Of a DNA stretch of 64,000 nt, positions 17,142-25,642 are shown piece after piece. The position numbers and the translations under genes were made by a program. The notes beneath the pieces were generated by a model, which did no database searches, had not been told where the DNA came from, and saw nothing but the letters and a program-made list of their open reading frames with translations. The stretch is from Candidatus Rifleibacteriota bacterium (GTDB lineage Bacteria > Muiribacteriota > Ozemobacteria > Ozemobacterales > Ozemobacteraceae), in assembly GCA_012517355.1 (NCBI GenBank), contig JAAYVD010000120.1:32245-96244 (forward strand). The letters run 5' to 3'. Within the stretch, counting starts at the first letter, position 1. Each line of letters starts with the position of its first letter.

Positions 17142-17987
17142 TCACGGCCCTCCGGGCCGGAACCTGAGGAGCCAGGCGAGGGCGAGGGCGGCGAGGGCGA
17201 CCAGCAGCAGCCAGGGGCGGCTCGCCTCCCGGATGCGCGCCTTCACCGAAGCCCGATCGCCGATCCGCAGGGGAGGCGGGAGCAGCTCCAGGCTGTGGCG
17301 CTCCCCGAGCCGCGCGAACCGGTAGGGGAAGCCCGGATCCGACTTCCCCGGCTTGGGGGAATACTCGTCGAGCGCCTGGAAGATGAACCCCTCGGGCAGG
17401 GCGATCACGAGCGAGAACGAGGCGATCGCGTGCCCGGACGTGTTGACGAAGGTATGGGCGAGGCTGATATCCCCGAAGGGAAGCGGCTTTTCCTTCCCCC
17501 CCGCGGCGATCTCCTCCCGCGTCTTGAACAGGTGCGGGGCATCGAACCGCACGGTGATGCTGCCGGCGCCGGCATCGATCGGGTTGGTGGCGGGAGCCTG
17601 TGCGGCAGCATCGGTCGGGGCGGTAGCCGGCGCTGGTGCGGCAGCATCGGTCGGGGTGGTGGCAGGGGTCTGGGTGGCGGCCGGGGCCAGATCCAGGAAG
17701 GCCACCCCGCCGTCCTCGGTCCGGGAGGCCGTCCACCCCGTGGCCCCTTCGAGCAGGAACGGCCCGGTCTGGGCGAAGGGAAGCGGCAGCCGCAGACCCG
17801 TCGGGGCGCCGGCTGCCGGCGGAACGGCCACCTGCAGGTGGTAGGCCACGCGGGCCGAGCCGTCGGGGGCCAGCTCGATCACCTCGTGCAGCGCGGGAAT
17901 CTCCCCTCGCGCGGCGGGGCCCGTCAGGACCAAGGCCAGGACAACCACCATGAGCAGGGCGCACCCAGCCGACCGTTCGCATCCCAC
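17142..17987 (-). CDS. Exported, C-terminally membrane-anchored protein
   Basis: About 281 residues with an N-terminal signal-like segment (CALLMVVVLALVLTGPAARG), a beta-rich exported domain, a short Thr/Pro/Ala repeat (PTDAAAPAPATAPTDAAAQ, encoded by a short direct repeat near 17602/17638) and a C-terminal helix (WLLLVALAALALAWLL) before a basic tail. This is a Type I-like topology. I do not recognise the family. The start is uncertain: GTG at 17999, GTG at 17987 or ATG at 17951 are all in frame, and 17987 gives the most typical signal peptide. It follows the transporter gene by about 45 bases and is probably in its operon. Confidence 0.6.
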   Translation of the reverse strand: MGCERSAGCALLMVVVLALVLTGPAARGEIPALHEVIELAPDGSARVAYHLQVAVPPAAGAPTGLRLPLPFAQTGPFLLEGATGWTASRTEDGGVAFLDLAPAATQTPATTPTDAAAPAPATAPTDAAAQAPATNPIDAGAGSITVRFDAPHLFKTREEIAAGGKEKPLPFGDISLAHTFVNTSGHAIASFSLVIALPEGFIFQALDEYSPKPGKSDPGFPYRFARLGERHSLELLPPPLRIGDRASVKARIREASRPWLLLVALAALALAWLLRFRPGGP

Positions 17988-18031
17988 GGCCCGACCCACG
18001 CCCTGGCCCGTTCCCCGGCACCCGCCCCGGC

Positions 18032-19615
18032 TCACGGGATGATCCCCAGGAAACGGAACCAGGTGGCGCCGGCCAGGAGCAGGACCAGGTAGCCGACGGT
18101 GCAGACGAGCACCCCGAACTTGAGATTGTCGACCACCGAGTACTGGCCGGTCGTGTAGAGGATGACGTTCGGCTTGGCGCTGATCGGCAGCCCGACCACC
18201 CAGTCGATGGTGAAGGCGGCCGGCAGGGCCAGGGAGCTGGCCTTGTAGCCGAGGGTCTTGGCGGTCAGGATGACGAAGGGGATGATGATCATCGTGCGCA
18301 TGGTCTTGCTGGTGAAAAACAGGTGGGAATAGATCATCAGCGCCATCGCCCCGGCATACAGCGCCCAGAAGGGGGTCTCGCGCGTGATGTGGAAGAAGCC
18401 GAGCACACCCTCGATCGCCCAGCGGGCGGCGCCGCTCTGGTCGAGGGCCATGCCGCCGGCGTAGGCGCCGGCCGAGAAGATCATCAGGTGCCAGGGGATG
18501 TCGGCTTCGTTCCATTGCAGCAGCCCCACCCCCGGCAGGAAGGTGATGATCGCCCCGAGCAGCGCGGCGATCACCGCCTCGATCTCGAACCCGAACAGCG
18601 ACAGGTGGAACTGGTCGGTGGTCCAGAGTATCAGCACGAACCCGAACAGCACGGCCGCCTTCTTCTCGGCGAACGACATCGGCCCCATGCGGTCGCGCTG
18701 TCGCCGCAGGGCGTCGATGCCGCCCTGGATGTGCGGGGTCCGGTCCTTCTCGGCGAGCGGAAACAGCCAGCCCGGGCCGAGCCACCAGGCCGCGAGCATC
18801 GTGATGAGGGCCACCGGCAGACCGCCCAGCAGCCACGTCGTGTAGTAGATCTTCTCACCGCCCATCGACTCCATGAAGGTGACCGCGTTGAGATTGGCGG
18901 CGCTCCCCGTCATGAAGGCCGAGGAGAAGATGTTGATGCCCAGCAGGTTGAGCAAAAACAGGTTGCGGCCGAAGTTGGTGGGCTGACCGGCGGTCGAGCC
19001 GTAGATGGCGGCCGCCACCATCATCAGCGGCAGGGTCATGACCGCCCGGGCGGCGGTGGCCGGGATGAATGCTGCCAGGACCAGCTGCACGCCGAGGAAG
19101 GCGCCGAAGGTCTGCACTGCGCTGCCGCCGAAGGCCACGAACATGGTCAGCGCCAGCCGACGCGCCAGGTTCGTCTTGACCAGGATGGAGCTGAGGATGA
19201 AGGCGGTGATGTTCAGCCAGATCACGTCGAGGCCCAGCACCGCCAGGACCTTGTCCTGTTCCCAGGCGTTCATCAGCACCAGGCCCGCGATCAGGATCAG
19301 CGAGGTGACGTGCGTGGCGATCGGCTCGGTCACCCACCAGACCAGGCACATCGAGAACAGGGCCAGCACCGCCTGCCCCGCCCCCGTCAACCCGGTCGGG
19401 GTCGGCACCGACACCAGCAGGGCGAAGATCAGCAGCCCGCCGGGCAGGCCGAAATACTTCATCCAGCGCTCGCCCGGGGTCGGTTCCTTCTTCGGGATGA
19501 CCGACAGCTTGTGCCGGTCGAGGTCCAGGAGTTCGTCGAGTTCCTCGGCTGCCGTCGGTTCCCCGGCCAGGGGCCGCGGGGCGTGCGGGGAAGGGGCCAG
19601 CGTGACGTGGCTCAC
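18032..19615 (-). CDS. DASS-family (SLC13) sodium/anion symporter
   Basis: A 527-residue transporter with about 11-12 transmembrane helices after a soluble N-terminus of about 50 residues. Family features are WWVTEPIATHVTSLILI near the first third, the ATAARAVMTLPLMM and PTNFGRNLFL regions, and a second repeat with IMFSAGAYAGGMALD and PNVILYTTGQY near the end. DASS proteins move dicarboxylates, citrate or sulfate with sodium; the substrate here cannot be read. The GTG start overlaps the upstream stop (GTGA), so it is translationally coupled to the exported CYTH-like gene. Confidence 0.85.
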   Translation of the reverse strand: MSHVTLAPSPHAPRPLAGEPTAAEELDELLDLDRHKLSVIPKKEPTPGERWMKYFGLPGGLLIFALLVSVPTPTGLTGAGQAVLALFSMCLVWWVTEPIATHVTSLILIAGLVLMNAWEQDKVLAVLGLDVIWLNITAFILSSILVKTNLARRLALTMFVAFGGSAVQTFGAFLGVQLVLAAFIPATAARAVMTLPLMMVAAAIYGSTAGQPTNFGRNLFLLNLLGINIFSSAFMTGSAANLNAVTFMESMGGEKIYYTTWLLGGLPVALITMLAAWWLGPGWLFPLAEKDRTPHIQGGIDALRRQRDRMGPMSFAEKKAAVLFGFVLILWTTDQFHLSLFGFEIEAVIAALLGAIITFLPGVGLLQWNEADIPWHLMIFSAGAYAGGMALDQSGAARWAIEGVLGFFHITRETPFWALYAGAMALMIYSHLFFTSKTMRTMIIIPFVILTAKTLGYKASSLALPAAFTIDWVVGLPISAKPNVILYTTGQYSVVDNLKFGVLVCTVGYLVLLLAGATWFRFLGIIP

Positions 19616-20559
19616 TCGGGATCCTCGACCTCCACCTGGTAGATCATGGCCGTCTTGGTCTTGCCGGTGCTGATCCAGCCGGTCCCCGCCTGCTGGAGGG
19701 CCCGCAGCAGCCGGTCGGCGGCCTCGCCAGCCCGGTAGACGTTCTGGTTGAGCTTGCCGGGCCGCCTCACGTCATACTTGAAGGAGAACTCGACGACGAA
19801 GGGACGGGACTCGGTCGTGCGGCTCCAGACCGAGAAGGTGGCCTCGGCCCCGGTGGCCCCGTCGAGGTCGATCCGGCCAGGGTAGGCCAGGTCCTCGCGC
19901 ACGAAGACGTCGCGCACCGGGGTGATGGGCGCCTCCTTCGGCAGGCCCAGGCGGGCCAGCCCGGGATACACGGGCAGGTAATCACGGAGCTGCGCCCCGG
20001 GGTGCTTCTTCAGGGCGACCTTGCTGGAAAGGGAAAAGACCTTCCGGATGGTCGCCGGCCCGGCCACCACGTCCTCTTCGACCTTGGTCTCGCCGTCACA
20101 GGAACCCGCCGCTTCGATCACGGCCAGTTGATCGAGCTGCAGGTCGCGGCTGCGGAACTTCAGGGTCAGGTCGAACTTCCCACGCCCCGGCTGGGGGTGG
20201 CGGGGCGGAACCACGTCGGGCAGGGAACCGGCCCGCCGCCGCAGCATGTAGCCGCGCCGGTAGAAGTCGAATCCGGGCGTGTCGTAAAAGGCCACGAAGC
20301 GGGTCTTGACCAGGGCGGTGGGATGGGCGGCGGGCGTGATCGCCATTCCCTCGCCCCGGGCCACCGTCTCGACCAGCGACCAGAACGACCGCAGGCCGGC
20401 CGCCAGGTCGGCGAACCGGTCGATCCGCAGCAGGATCTTGCACTCCCGGCTGCCGACCGACCGTCCCGGCCGGGCGGCGCCGGCGGGCAGGGAAACTCCC
20501 AGCACGAGACCCAGGATCAGCCCGGGAACGATCAGCTGCCACCACGATGTTCGAATCAT
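19612..20559 (-). CDS. Exported CYTH-like (triphosphate tunnel-fold) protein
   Basis: A 315-residue protein with a signal peptide (LIVPGLILGLVLGVSLPAGA). The mature part has CYTH/tunnel-fold character: ECKILLRIDRF, TRFVAFYDTPGFDFYRRGYM LRRR in series, then GKFDLTLKFRSRD. This is like the charged beta-strands that line the tunnel, but without a canonical ExExK. It could be a periplasmic tunnel-fold phosphatase or a binding protein. AGGAGA lies 6 bases before the ATG. The neighbouring gene encodes a classic cytoplasmic CYTH protein. Confidence 0.6.
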   Translation of the reverse strand: MIRTSWWQLIVPGLILGLVLGVSLPAGAARPGRSVGSRECKILLRIDRFADLAAGLRSFWSLVETVARGEGMAITPAAHPTALVKTRFVAFYDTPGFDFYRRGYMLRRRAGSLPDVVPPRHPQPGRGKFDLTLKFRSRDLQLDQLAVIEAAGSCDGETKVEEDVVAGPATIRKVFSLSSKVALKKHPGAQLRDYLPVYPGLARLGLPKEAPITPVRDVFVREDLAYPGRIDLDGATGAEATFSVWSRTTESRPFVVEFSFKYDVRRPGKLNQNVYRAGEAADRLLRALQQAGTGWISTGKTKTAMIYQVEVEDPE

Positions 20560-20620
20560 GTCATTCTCCTGTCTTCCTCGACCGGGCTCGCCAGGCCGAC
20601 CAGCCGGCTGTGGGTCTCCT

Positions 20621-20678
20621 TGCCCTCCGCGAAACGGGCGTTCGCGCCGTCATCCGTGGCGGCAGGGGGGACGTCGGG
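20621..20678 (-). repeat. Partial family A element (inverted)
   Basis: On the - strand it reads CGACGTCCCCCCTGCCGCC, then ACGGATGACGGCGCGAACGC and CCGTTTCGCGGAGGG, covering the central hairpin with one mismatch and the following segment. It lies in the 205-base gap between the two CYTH-type genes. Confidence 0.65.
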
Positions 20679-20764
20679 TGCTTCCCCCGCCGCAGGCTTT
20701 GACGGGCGGGGAGACCACCATTCCGGTCAGGATGGCCGGAGCCTTGGGGGAGGAGCGGCACCGC

Positions 20765-21235
20765 CTACTTCTTCCAGCTCTTGAAGGGCTTCTTGGTCAG
20801 GTTGGAATTGAAATACTCGGGCTTGCCGGTGACCTCCTGGCCGATCCAGTCGGGCAGCTCGACCTTCTGGTCCTCGCTCTGCAGCTCGACCTCGGCCACG
20901 ATCAGGCCCTCGTTGTCCCCCAGGAACTCGTCGACCTCCCAGGTCACCGGGCCGGCCTTGATCTTGTAGCGGTTCTTCTCGACGAGGGGCTTCTCGCAGA
21001 GATTGGTCAGCATCTCGTTCGCGTCCGCGGCGGGAACCTTGTACTCATACTCGGAACGTGTCGCCCCGACCGAGATGCCCTTGATGGTGAGGAACCCCTC
21101 GTCGCCGATGGTGCGCACGCGCACCGTGCGCTCCTTGACGGTCGACAGGTACCCCTGCCGGTACTGGACGCCCTTGGCCAGTTTCCGCCAGGCGTCACCC
21201 TTCACCAGGAATTTCCGTTCGATCTCCTTGGCCAT
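20765..21235 (-). CDS. CYTH-domain protein (probable inorganic triphosphatase)
   Basis: A 156-residue single-domain CYTH protein. The hallmark EIERKFLV lies at residues 4-11, followed by YRQGYLS, the Arg-rich strand ERTVRVRTIG, FLTIKG and KKNRYKI-like VEKNRYKIKAG, then WEVDEFLGDNEGLIVAEVEL. These are the acidic and basic tunnel residues that bind triphosphate and metal. Known bacterial relatives hydrolyse inorganic triphosphate. AAGGAG lies 6 bases before the ATG. It is probably co-transcribed with the unknown gene upstream, 37 bases away. Confidence 0.92.
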   Translation of the reverse strand: MAKEIERKFLVKGDAWRKLAKGVQYRQGYLSTVKERTVRVRTIGDEGFLTIKGISVGATRSEYEYKVPAADANEMLTNLCEKPLVEKNRYKIKAGPVTWEVDEFLGDNEGLIVAEVELQSEDQKVELPDWIGQEVTGKPEYFNSNLTKKPFKSWKK

Positions 21236-21272
21236 GATTCTCTCCTTCGCGGCCGACGGCCCCGATCCGGGG

Positions 21273-21887
21273 TCAGCGGGTCCAGGTCTTGGGGGCGGGC
21301 AGCATGCCGATGATGCGCTTGATCGCCACCAGGTAGTTGACGTTCTCGTAGTCGCCCAGACCGAGCATCTCCTTCGCCTTCAGGATCGCCTCGACGTCGG
21401 TCGACTCGACCGCCACGGTCTTGATCGCCGCGCCGTTGATCAGCAGCTCGGCCACCTCGGTGATGCAGTCGTTGACCGTGAACCCGAACCGCCGCTTGAA
21501 CACGCTCACCGCGGTCAGGTCGGGGTGGGCGCGGATCACTTCGTCGATGAACTGCGTCAGGGTGTAGGTGTCGCGCGTGAACTCCGGCATCTTCACGCCG
21601 AACGCCGGGAACACCTCGCTCCTGATCGTCCCGACCGGCATGGGGAACTCGCCCTTCATGCGGGGGTTCCACTGTTCGAGCCCCTTCTGGGCCTGGACGA
21701 ACACCTTGATGTCCATCAGGGCATCGCGGATCTTCGTGTTGTTCTCGTTGTTCGCGCGTGACACGATGTAGATTTCCGAACTCTCCCGGATCTTGTCGAC
21801 CGGGCACAGGCTCCGCATCCTGGTTTCCACCAGGCCGAACTCCTGGGCGAAGGTGCGGAACTCGAAGCGGGGTTTGACGTCTGCCAT
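21273..21887 (-). CDS. Unknown protein paired with CYTH gene
   Basis: A 204-residue soluble protein with no signal peptide. Its N-terminal strands (KPRFEFRTFAQEFGLVETRM, EIYIVSRANNENNTKIRD ALMDIKVFVQ) suggest a tunnel-fold or adenylate-cyclase-IV-like relation, because the start and the CYTH pairing fit. There is no ExExK motif, so I leave the function open. The C-terminus is helical and ends with an extended tail (IGMLPAPKTWTR). The ATG has GGAGG 7 bases upstream. It is the first gene of the group, behind the predicted promoter at 21939-21968. Confidence 0.7.
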   Translation of the reverse strand: MADVKPRFEFRTFAQEFGLVETRMRSLCPVDKIRESSEIYIVSRANNENNTKIRDALMDIKVFVQAQKGLEQWNPRMKGEFPMPVGTIRSEVFPAFGVKMPEFTRDTYTLTQFIDEVIRAHPDLTAVSVFKRRFGFTVNDCITEVAELLINGAAIKTVAVESTDVEAILKAKEMLGLGDYENVNYLVAIKRIIGMLPAPKTWTR

Positions 21888-21938
21888 ACTGGGCCTCCTG
21901 GATGACCGGTCATGCCGGCGTTTGCGGGAACTGCCCGG

Positions 21939-21968
21939 AGTGTACCCCGTCGGGCGACCCCGGCGCAA
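21939..21968 (-). promoter_or_regulatory. Predicted sigma-70 promoter for the CYTH operon
   Basis: On the - strand, -35 TTGCGC (21963-21968) and -10 TACACT (21939-21944) are separated by 18 bases, about 50 bases upstream of the gene at 21887. The boxes match the consensus only moderately. The remaining 370 bases up to the kinase promoter contain no gene I can support. Confidence 0.4.
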
Positions 21969-22338
21969 CTGCCCCTTTGCGCCTGTGCCCCTGGTGCCTC
22001 CCTGAAAAGATGAGGAGCATTTTCGGCCGCATCAGAATGTGCCGGGGCTCCAATATCAGGGGTTGGCAGTCCCATGCAAAACGGTGGCTTTCCTTTGCCC
22101 CGCCTGGCCCGGCAAACAGTGTCGAGCATGAACCCAAGGAGATGCCAGGCCTTTGCACGGCTGGAACCGGCAACGGCCCCGGGGTGTCCGCCGGTCCATC
22201 TTTCCTCAGTCGACGGCATCTGGGGTTGGGGGTCATGCCACCCCCCATCCGCGCTCCTCCCCCCTCCCTCACTCTCGCCAAACAGCGACCAGAGCAGATC
22301 GGAACGTGCCCCGGAGGCGCCGCGCCCCGACCGTTCCG

Positions 22339-22367
22339 TTGCATCTCCGGAAGGGGAAAGGTATGAT
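22339..22367 (+). promoter_or_regulatory. Predicted sigma-70 promoter for the kinase gene
   Basis: The -35 TTGCAT (22339-22344) and -10 TATGAT (22362-22367) are separated by exactly 17 bases. The kinase start codon follows 33 bases later, with AGGAGG just before it. This is one of the best promoter matches in the window. Confidence 0.6.
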
Positions 22368-22400
22368 CGGGGACGGAAGACGGTCCCCCAGGAGGAAGGC

Positions 22401-25400
22401 ATGGCACCCGCCAACATCGCCCCCGGCATGGTCATCGGCGGCTTCCGGGTGCTGGAGCCCATCGGCGAGGGCGGAATGGGGGCGGTCTTCAAGGCGCGCG
22501 ACGAGCAGCTCGACCGCCTCGTGGCACTCAAGATCATGCACCCGGCCCGCGACCCGGAAGGGGCCCGGGCCCGCTTCCAGCGAGAGGCGGCGGCCCTGGC
22601 CCGGCTCGACCACCCGGCCATCGTCGGCATCTATTCCTTCGGCGAGTATGACGGACGACCGTTTTTCGCCATGGAGTTCATCGATGGCGGCGCCCTCAAG
22701 AGTTTTCTGGGGAAGGCCCGCATCGTCGCCGGGGGAACCTACGACCTCGGCGAACTGCGCGCCACCGGCTATCTCGCCCCGCCCGACCCCGAGCTTCCCT
22801 ACTTTCTGCGCGATCCCGACGGCAACCCCCTGGCCGACGACGGATACCTGCCCCGCGTCGCCGCCCTGGGCGCGGAGCTGGCCGACGCCCTGGCCGCGGC
22901 CCACGCCCGGAACCTGATCCATCGCGACATCAAGCCCTCCAACATCCTGATCGGCCGCGACGGCCGCGCCCGCCTGGTCGACTTCGGCCTGGCGCGTCCC
23001 GAGGGCGAGGCCGACCTGACCGCCAGCCACCAGTTCCTCGGAACCCTCTCCTACGCCGCACCCGAACAGTTCATGGGCCGGCGCGCCCGCATCACCCACG
23101 CGGCCGACCTCTACAGCCTCGGCGTGGTGCTGTTCGAACTGGCCACCCTGACCCACCCCGTGACCGGGGACGATCCCGCCGCCATCATCGCCGCCATCAC
23201 CCAGGGCGAGGTGCCCGACCCGCGCGGGATCAACCCCGCCATCCCCGGCGGCCTCGCCGAGGTCATCCGCACCTGCCTGGAAAAGGATCCCGCCCGCCGG
23301 TTCAAGACCGGCCAGGAGCTGCGCGAGGCCCTCACCCAGACCGAAAGCCGCGCCACCTCCTGGACCAGCGGCCTGCGCGGGTTCTTCTGGCGCCTGTTCC
23401 GCCCCGAACCCGCCTCGCCCGCGCCGGCCGCTCCCCCCGGGCCTGCCAACCACGAAGAGCCGGCGGGCAACCCGCCCGCGCCTGCCTTTCCCTCGGCCGT
23501 CGGGCCTTCGTCCTTCGGCGACCGCCAAGGACAACCGGCGGCGCCTGACTCGTCCCCGCCGCCCGCCGTAGGTGCCGCCGCCGGCCGGCCCGCTCCCCCG
23601 CCGGCCCCGGCCTCATCCCCTCACGTCATTTCCGCTGCCACCGGAAATGGGAACGGTCCCGCGCGGGCCCCGGCGTCCTCCCTTCCCGCCGCCCCCGCCT
23701 GGCCATCACCCCAGCCGCCCCCGCCCCATCTGCCGCCCGGGGAGCCGCGCCTGGCCGAGGCCCACCGCACCGCCGAGGGCCTGGTGGCCGAGGCCCGCGA
23801 CCTCTTCCTGCGCCAGTTCGCCTTCTTTCCCGCCATCGACAAGCTCCATCAGGCGCTCGATCTCGACCCCGGCAGCGCCGACGCCCTGTTCCTGCTGCGC
23901 CTGGCCATGAACTCGGTGGGCGACCACTCCCCCCTGGCCGCCCGCACCGAAGCCGCCGCCCGCCTCGCTCCCGACCGGCCCGACCGCGAGCGGCGCAAGT
24001 TCGATCTCACCCGCACCATCTGGGAACAGCGCGACTACCGCGCGGGCGCCCAGGCCGCCTTCACCTACGGACAACTGTTTCCCGACGACCCCGACGTGCT
24101 GCTGGCCGAGGGGTTCTGCACCATGATGCTCGGCGACCTCGACCGGGCCCGCCAACTGGCCACCGCCATGACCGGCGCCGCCCCCGAGAACAACCTCGCC
24201 GCCATCTTCCTCAGCGAGTGCCACGAGACCGCTCTCGACTTCGCCACCGCCCTCGACATCCTCGCCGCCCGCATCCGCCTGTTTCCCGGCGTCACCAACC
24301 TCCACCTGAAATATGTGCTGGTCCTGTTCATCACCGGCCGCCTGACCGAGGCCGAGGAACAGATCCGCCTCGTGCTGCAGCAGGACCCCACCCACGCGTT
24401 CATGGTCTTCGCCCGCGCCCGCCTCCACGTCCACCGCGACCGCTGGGCCCTTGCCGCCGAGGATTTCCGGAAGGTGGCCGGCATGGCGGGGAACGACCGC
24501 CTCCGCGCCTTCTCCTACTACTTCCTCGCCCGCCTCCAGGCCGCCCGCGGCCAGCCCGCCGCCGCCGCGAAATATCTCGCCCTGGCCCAGGCCGGGGTCC
24601 AGGGCAGCTCCCTGTTCTCGCTGGAAGAGGCCCGCACCCGCATCGAGGGCCTCGACCTGGGCGGGCTGCTGGCCGAACTGCCCCCGCGCGCCTGGCACCC
24701 GCACGCCCTGCGCTACGCCCGCGAAGTCTGCTTCGAAACCCTGAACCCCCGCAGCTACACCGTGGGCAACTTCGGCCGCACCACGATCTTCGAAATGGGC
24801 CCCGATGCCGCCGTCACCCCCAGTTTCCTGTTCGGGAACTTCCTGTTCGATTCCGCCCAGGAGCGCCTGACCCAGATCTGGTTGCCCGCCGTGCCCGCCT
24901 CGCCCCTCGTCGATGCCGCCGGCAACATCCTCCCCGTCGAGTTCAAGCCCCTCTCCGGAACCTGCCCGCAGATCGGCCCGGCACCCTCTGTCCCGACCGA
25001 CCCGCGGCCGTCCGTTCTCCCCCACCAGCACGGCGGGCCGCGTGCCACCGGCGGTTCACCGGACCCCAGGGCGCCGACCGCCCCCGGCCACGCCCCGGAC
25101 GCCCGGCGGGGTGGGGTGGGGGGCTTTCTGGCCACCGTCACCTTCGCCGAGCCCTGGCAGGGCGGCACCGCCCAGTTCATCCATGCCTCCGGCGAACCCG
25201 CCCCGGGGGACGCCGCCTTCACGCCCGCCGGCCTCGCCCTGCCCGGATGGCCCCTGGCCGCCGCCCGGCACCAGGCCATCCTGGTGGTCGTGCCTCGCTC
25301 TCTCGGCCCGGCCCGCTTCGACGAACCCCCCGACGAGCAGATCGACCTGCCCGACCAGACCGTCTGGGTCTGGTTCCGCTTCCTGTTCGCCGGCCAGACC

Positions 25401-25439
25401 CTCCCCCTCCGCCTGTTCCTGACCACCCGAAATCCGTGA
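22401..25439 (+). CDS. Ser/Thr protein kinase (PKN type) with TPRs
   Basis: A 1012-residue Hanks-type kinase. The glycine loop GEGGMGAVF (residues 22-30), Lys44 in ALKIMHPA, catalytic loop HRDIKPSN (174-181), DFGLA (194-198) and SYAAPEQ are all intact, so the kinase should be active. An insert of about 45 residues sits between the N-lobe and the catalytic loop (about 105-150). After the kinase domain comes a long Pro/Ala-rich linker (about 345-450), then TPR-like helices (about 450-760) and a C-terminal beta-rich domain of unknown type. No transmembrane helix is evident. The ATG at 22401 is chosen for its AGGAGG site. It is followed by the giant cyclase gene on the same strand. Confidence 0.9.
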   Translation: MAPANIAPGMVIGGFRVLEPIGEGGMGAVFKARDEQLDRLVALKIMHPARDPEGARARFQREAAALARLDHPAIVGIYSFGEYDGRPFFAMEFIDGGALKSFLGKARIVAGGTYDLGELRATGYLAPPDPELPYFLRDPDGNPLADDGYLPRVAALGAELADALAAAHARNLIHRDIKPSNILIGRDGRARLVDFGLARPEGEADLTASHQFLGTLSYAAPEQFMGRRARITHAADLYSLGVVLFELATLTHPVTGDDPAAIIAAITQGEVPDPRGINPAIPGGLAEVIRTCLEKDPARRFKTGQELREALTQTESRATSWTSGLRGFFWRLFRPEPASPAPAAPPGPANHEEPAGNPPAPAFPSAVGPSSFGDRQGQPAAPDSSPPPAVGAAAGRPAPPPAPASSPHVISAATGNGNGPARAPASSLPAAPAWPSPQPPPPHLPPGEPRLAEAHRTAEGLVAEARDLFLRQFAFFPAIDKLHQALDLDPGSADALFLLRLAMNSVGDHSPLAARTEAAARLAPDRPDRERRKFDLTRTIWEQRDYRAGAQAAFTYGQLFPDDPDVLLAEGFCTMMLGDLDRARQLATAMTGAAPENNLAAIFLSECHETALDFATALDILAARIRLFPGVTNLHLKYVLVLFITGRLTEAEEQIRLVLQQDPTHAFMVFARARLHVHRDRWALAAEDFRKVAGMAGNDRLRAFSYYFLARLQAARGQPAAAAKYLALAQAGVQGSSLFSLEEARTRIEGLDLGGLLAELPPRAWHPHALRYAREVCFETLNPRSYTVGNFGRTTIFEMGPDAAVTPSFLFGNFLFDSAQERLTQIWLPAVPASPLVDAAGNILPVEFKPLSGTCPQIGPAPSVPTDPRPSVLPHQHGGPRATGGSPDPRAPTAPGHAPDARRGGVGGFLATVTFAEPWQGGTAQFIHASGEPAPGDAAFTPAGLALPGWPLAAARHQAILVVVPRSLGPARFDEPPDEQIDLPDQTVWVWFRFLFAGQTLPLRLFLTTRNP

Positions 25440-25471
25440 TCCCCGAAAACGGGTATACCCGAAATCCGTGA
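25426..25471. repeat. Short REP-like direct repeat over the kinase stop codon
   Basis: The 14-mer CCCGAAATCCGTGA is present at 25426-25439 and 25458-25471. Between them is an inverted pair, CCCCGAAAACGGGT. The kinase stop codon (25437-25439) is the last three bases of the first copy, so the repeat unit provides the gene end. The 170 bases that follow, up to the cyclase start, are pyrimidine-rich and hold nothing else I can name. Confidence 0.6.
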
Positions 25472-25642
25472 CACCATACGACACGCCAGCCTCTCGACGG
25501 ACGCCTCCATTCCACTGCCATCATCCACCCATCGATTCCGACTTTCCCGGTCAGGCTGGCGACTCCCTTCGCCACTTATCCCCCGTCTCCCTTTCTCCAG
25601 TCGGCTTCAGGGTTCCCGTCGGGCAGGACTCAATGGAATAGT

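Noticed and set aside
16921..18021. N-terminal extension of the Sel1 metallopeptidase
   Set aside because: This part overlaps the gene at 17142-17987 in another frame, while a good signal peptide starts at 16920.
22074..22400. N-terminal extension of the kinase
   Set aside because: The sequence contains the promoter and lacks kinase-like residues; an AGGAGG-led ATG exists at 22401.
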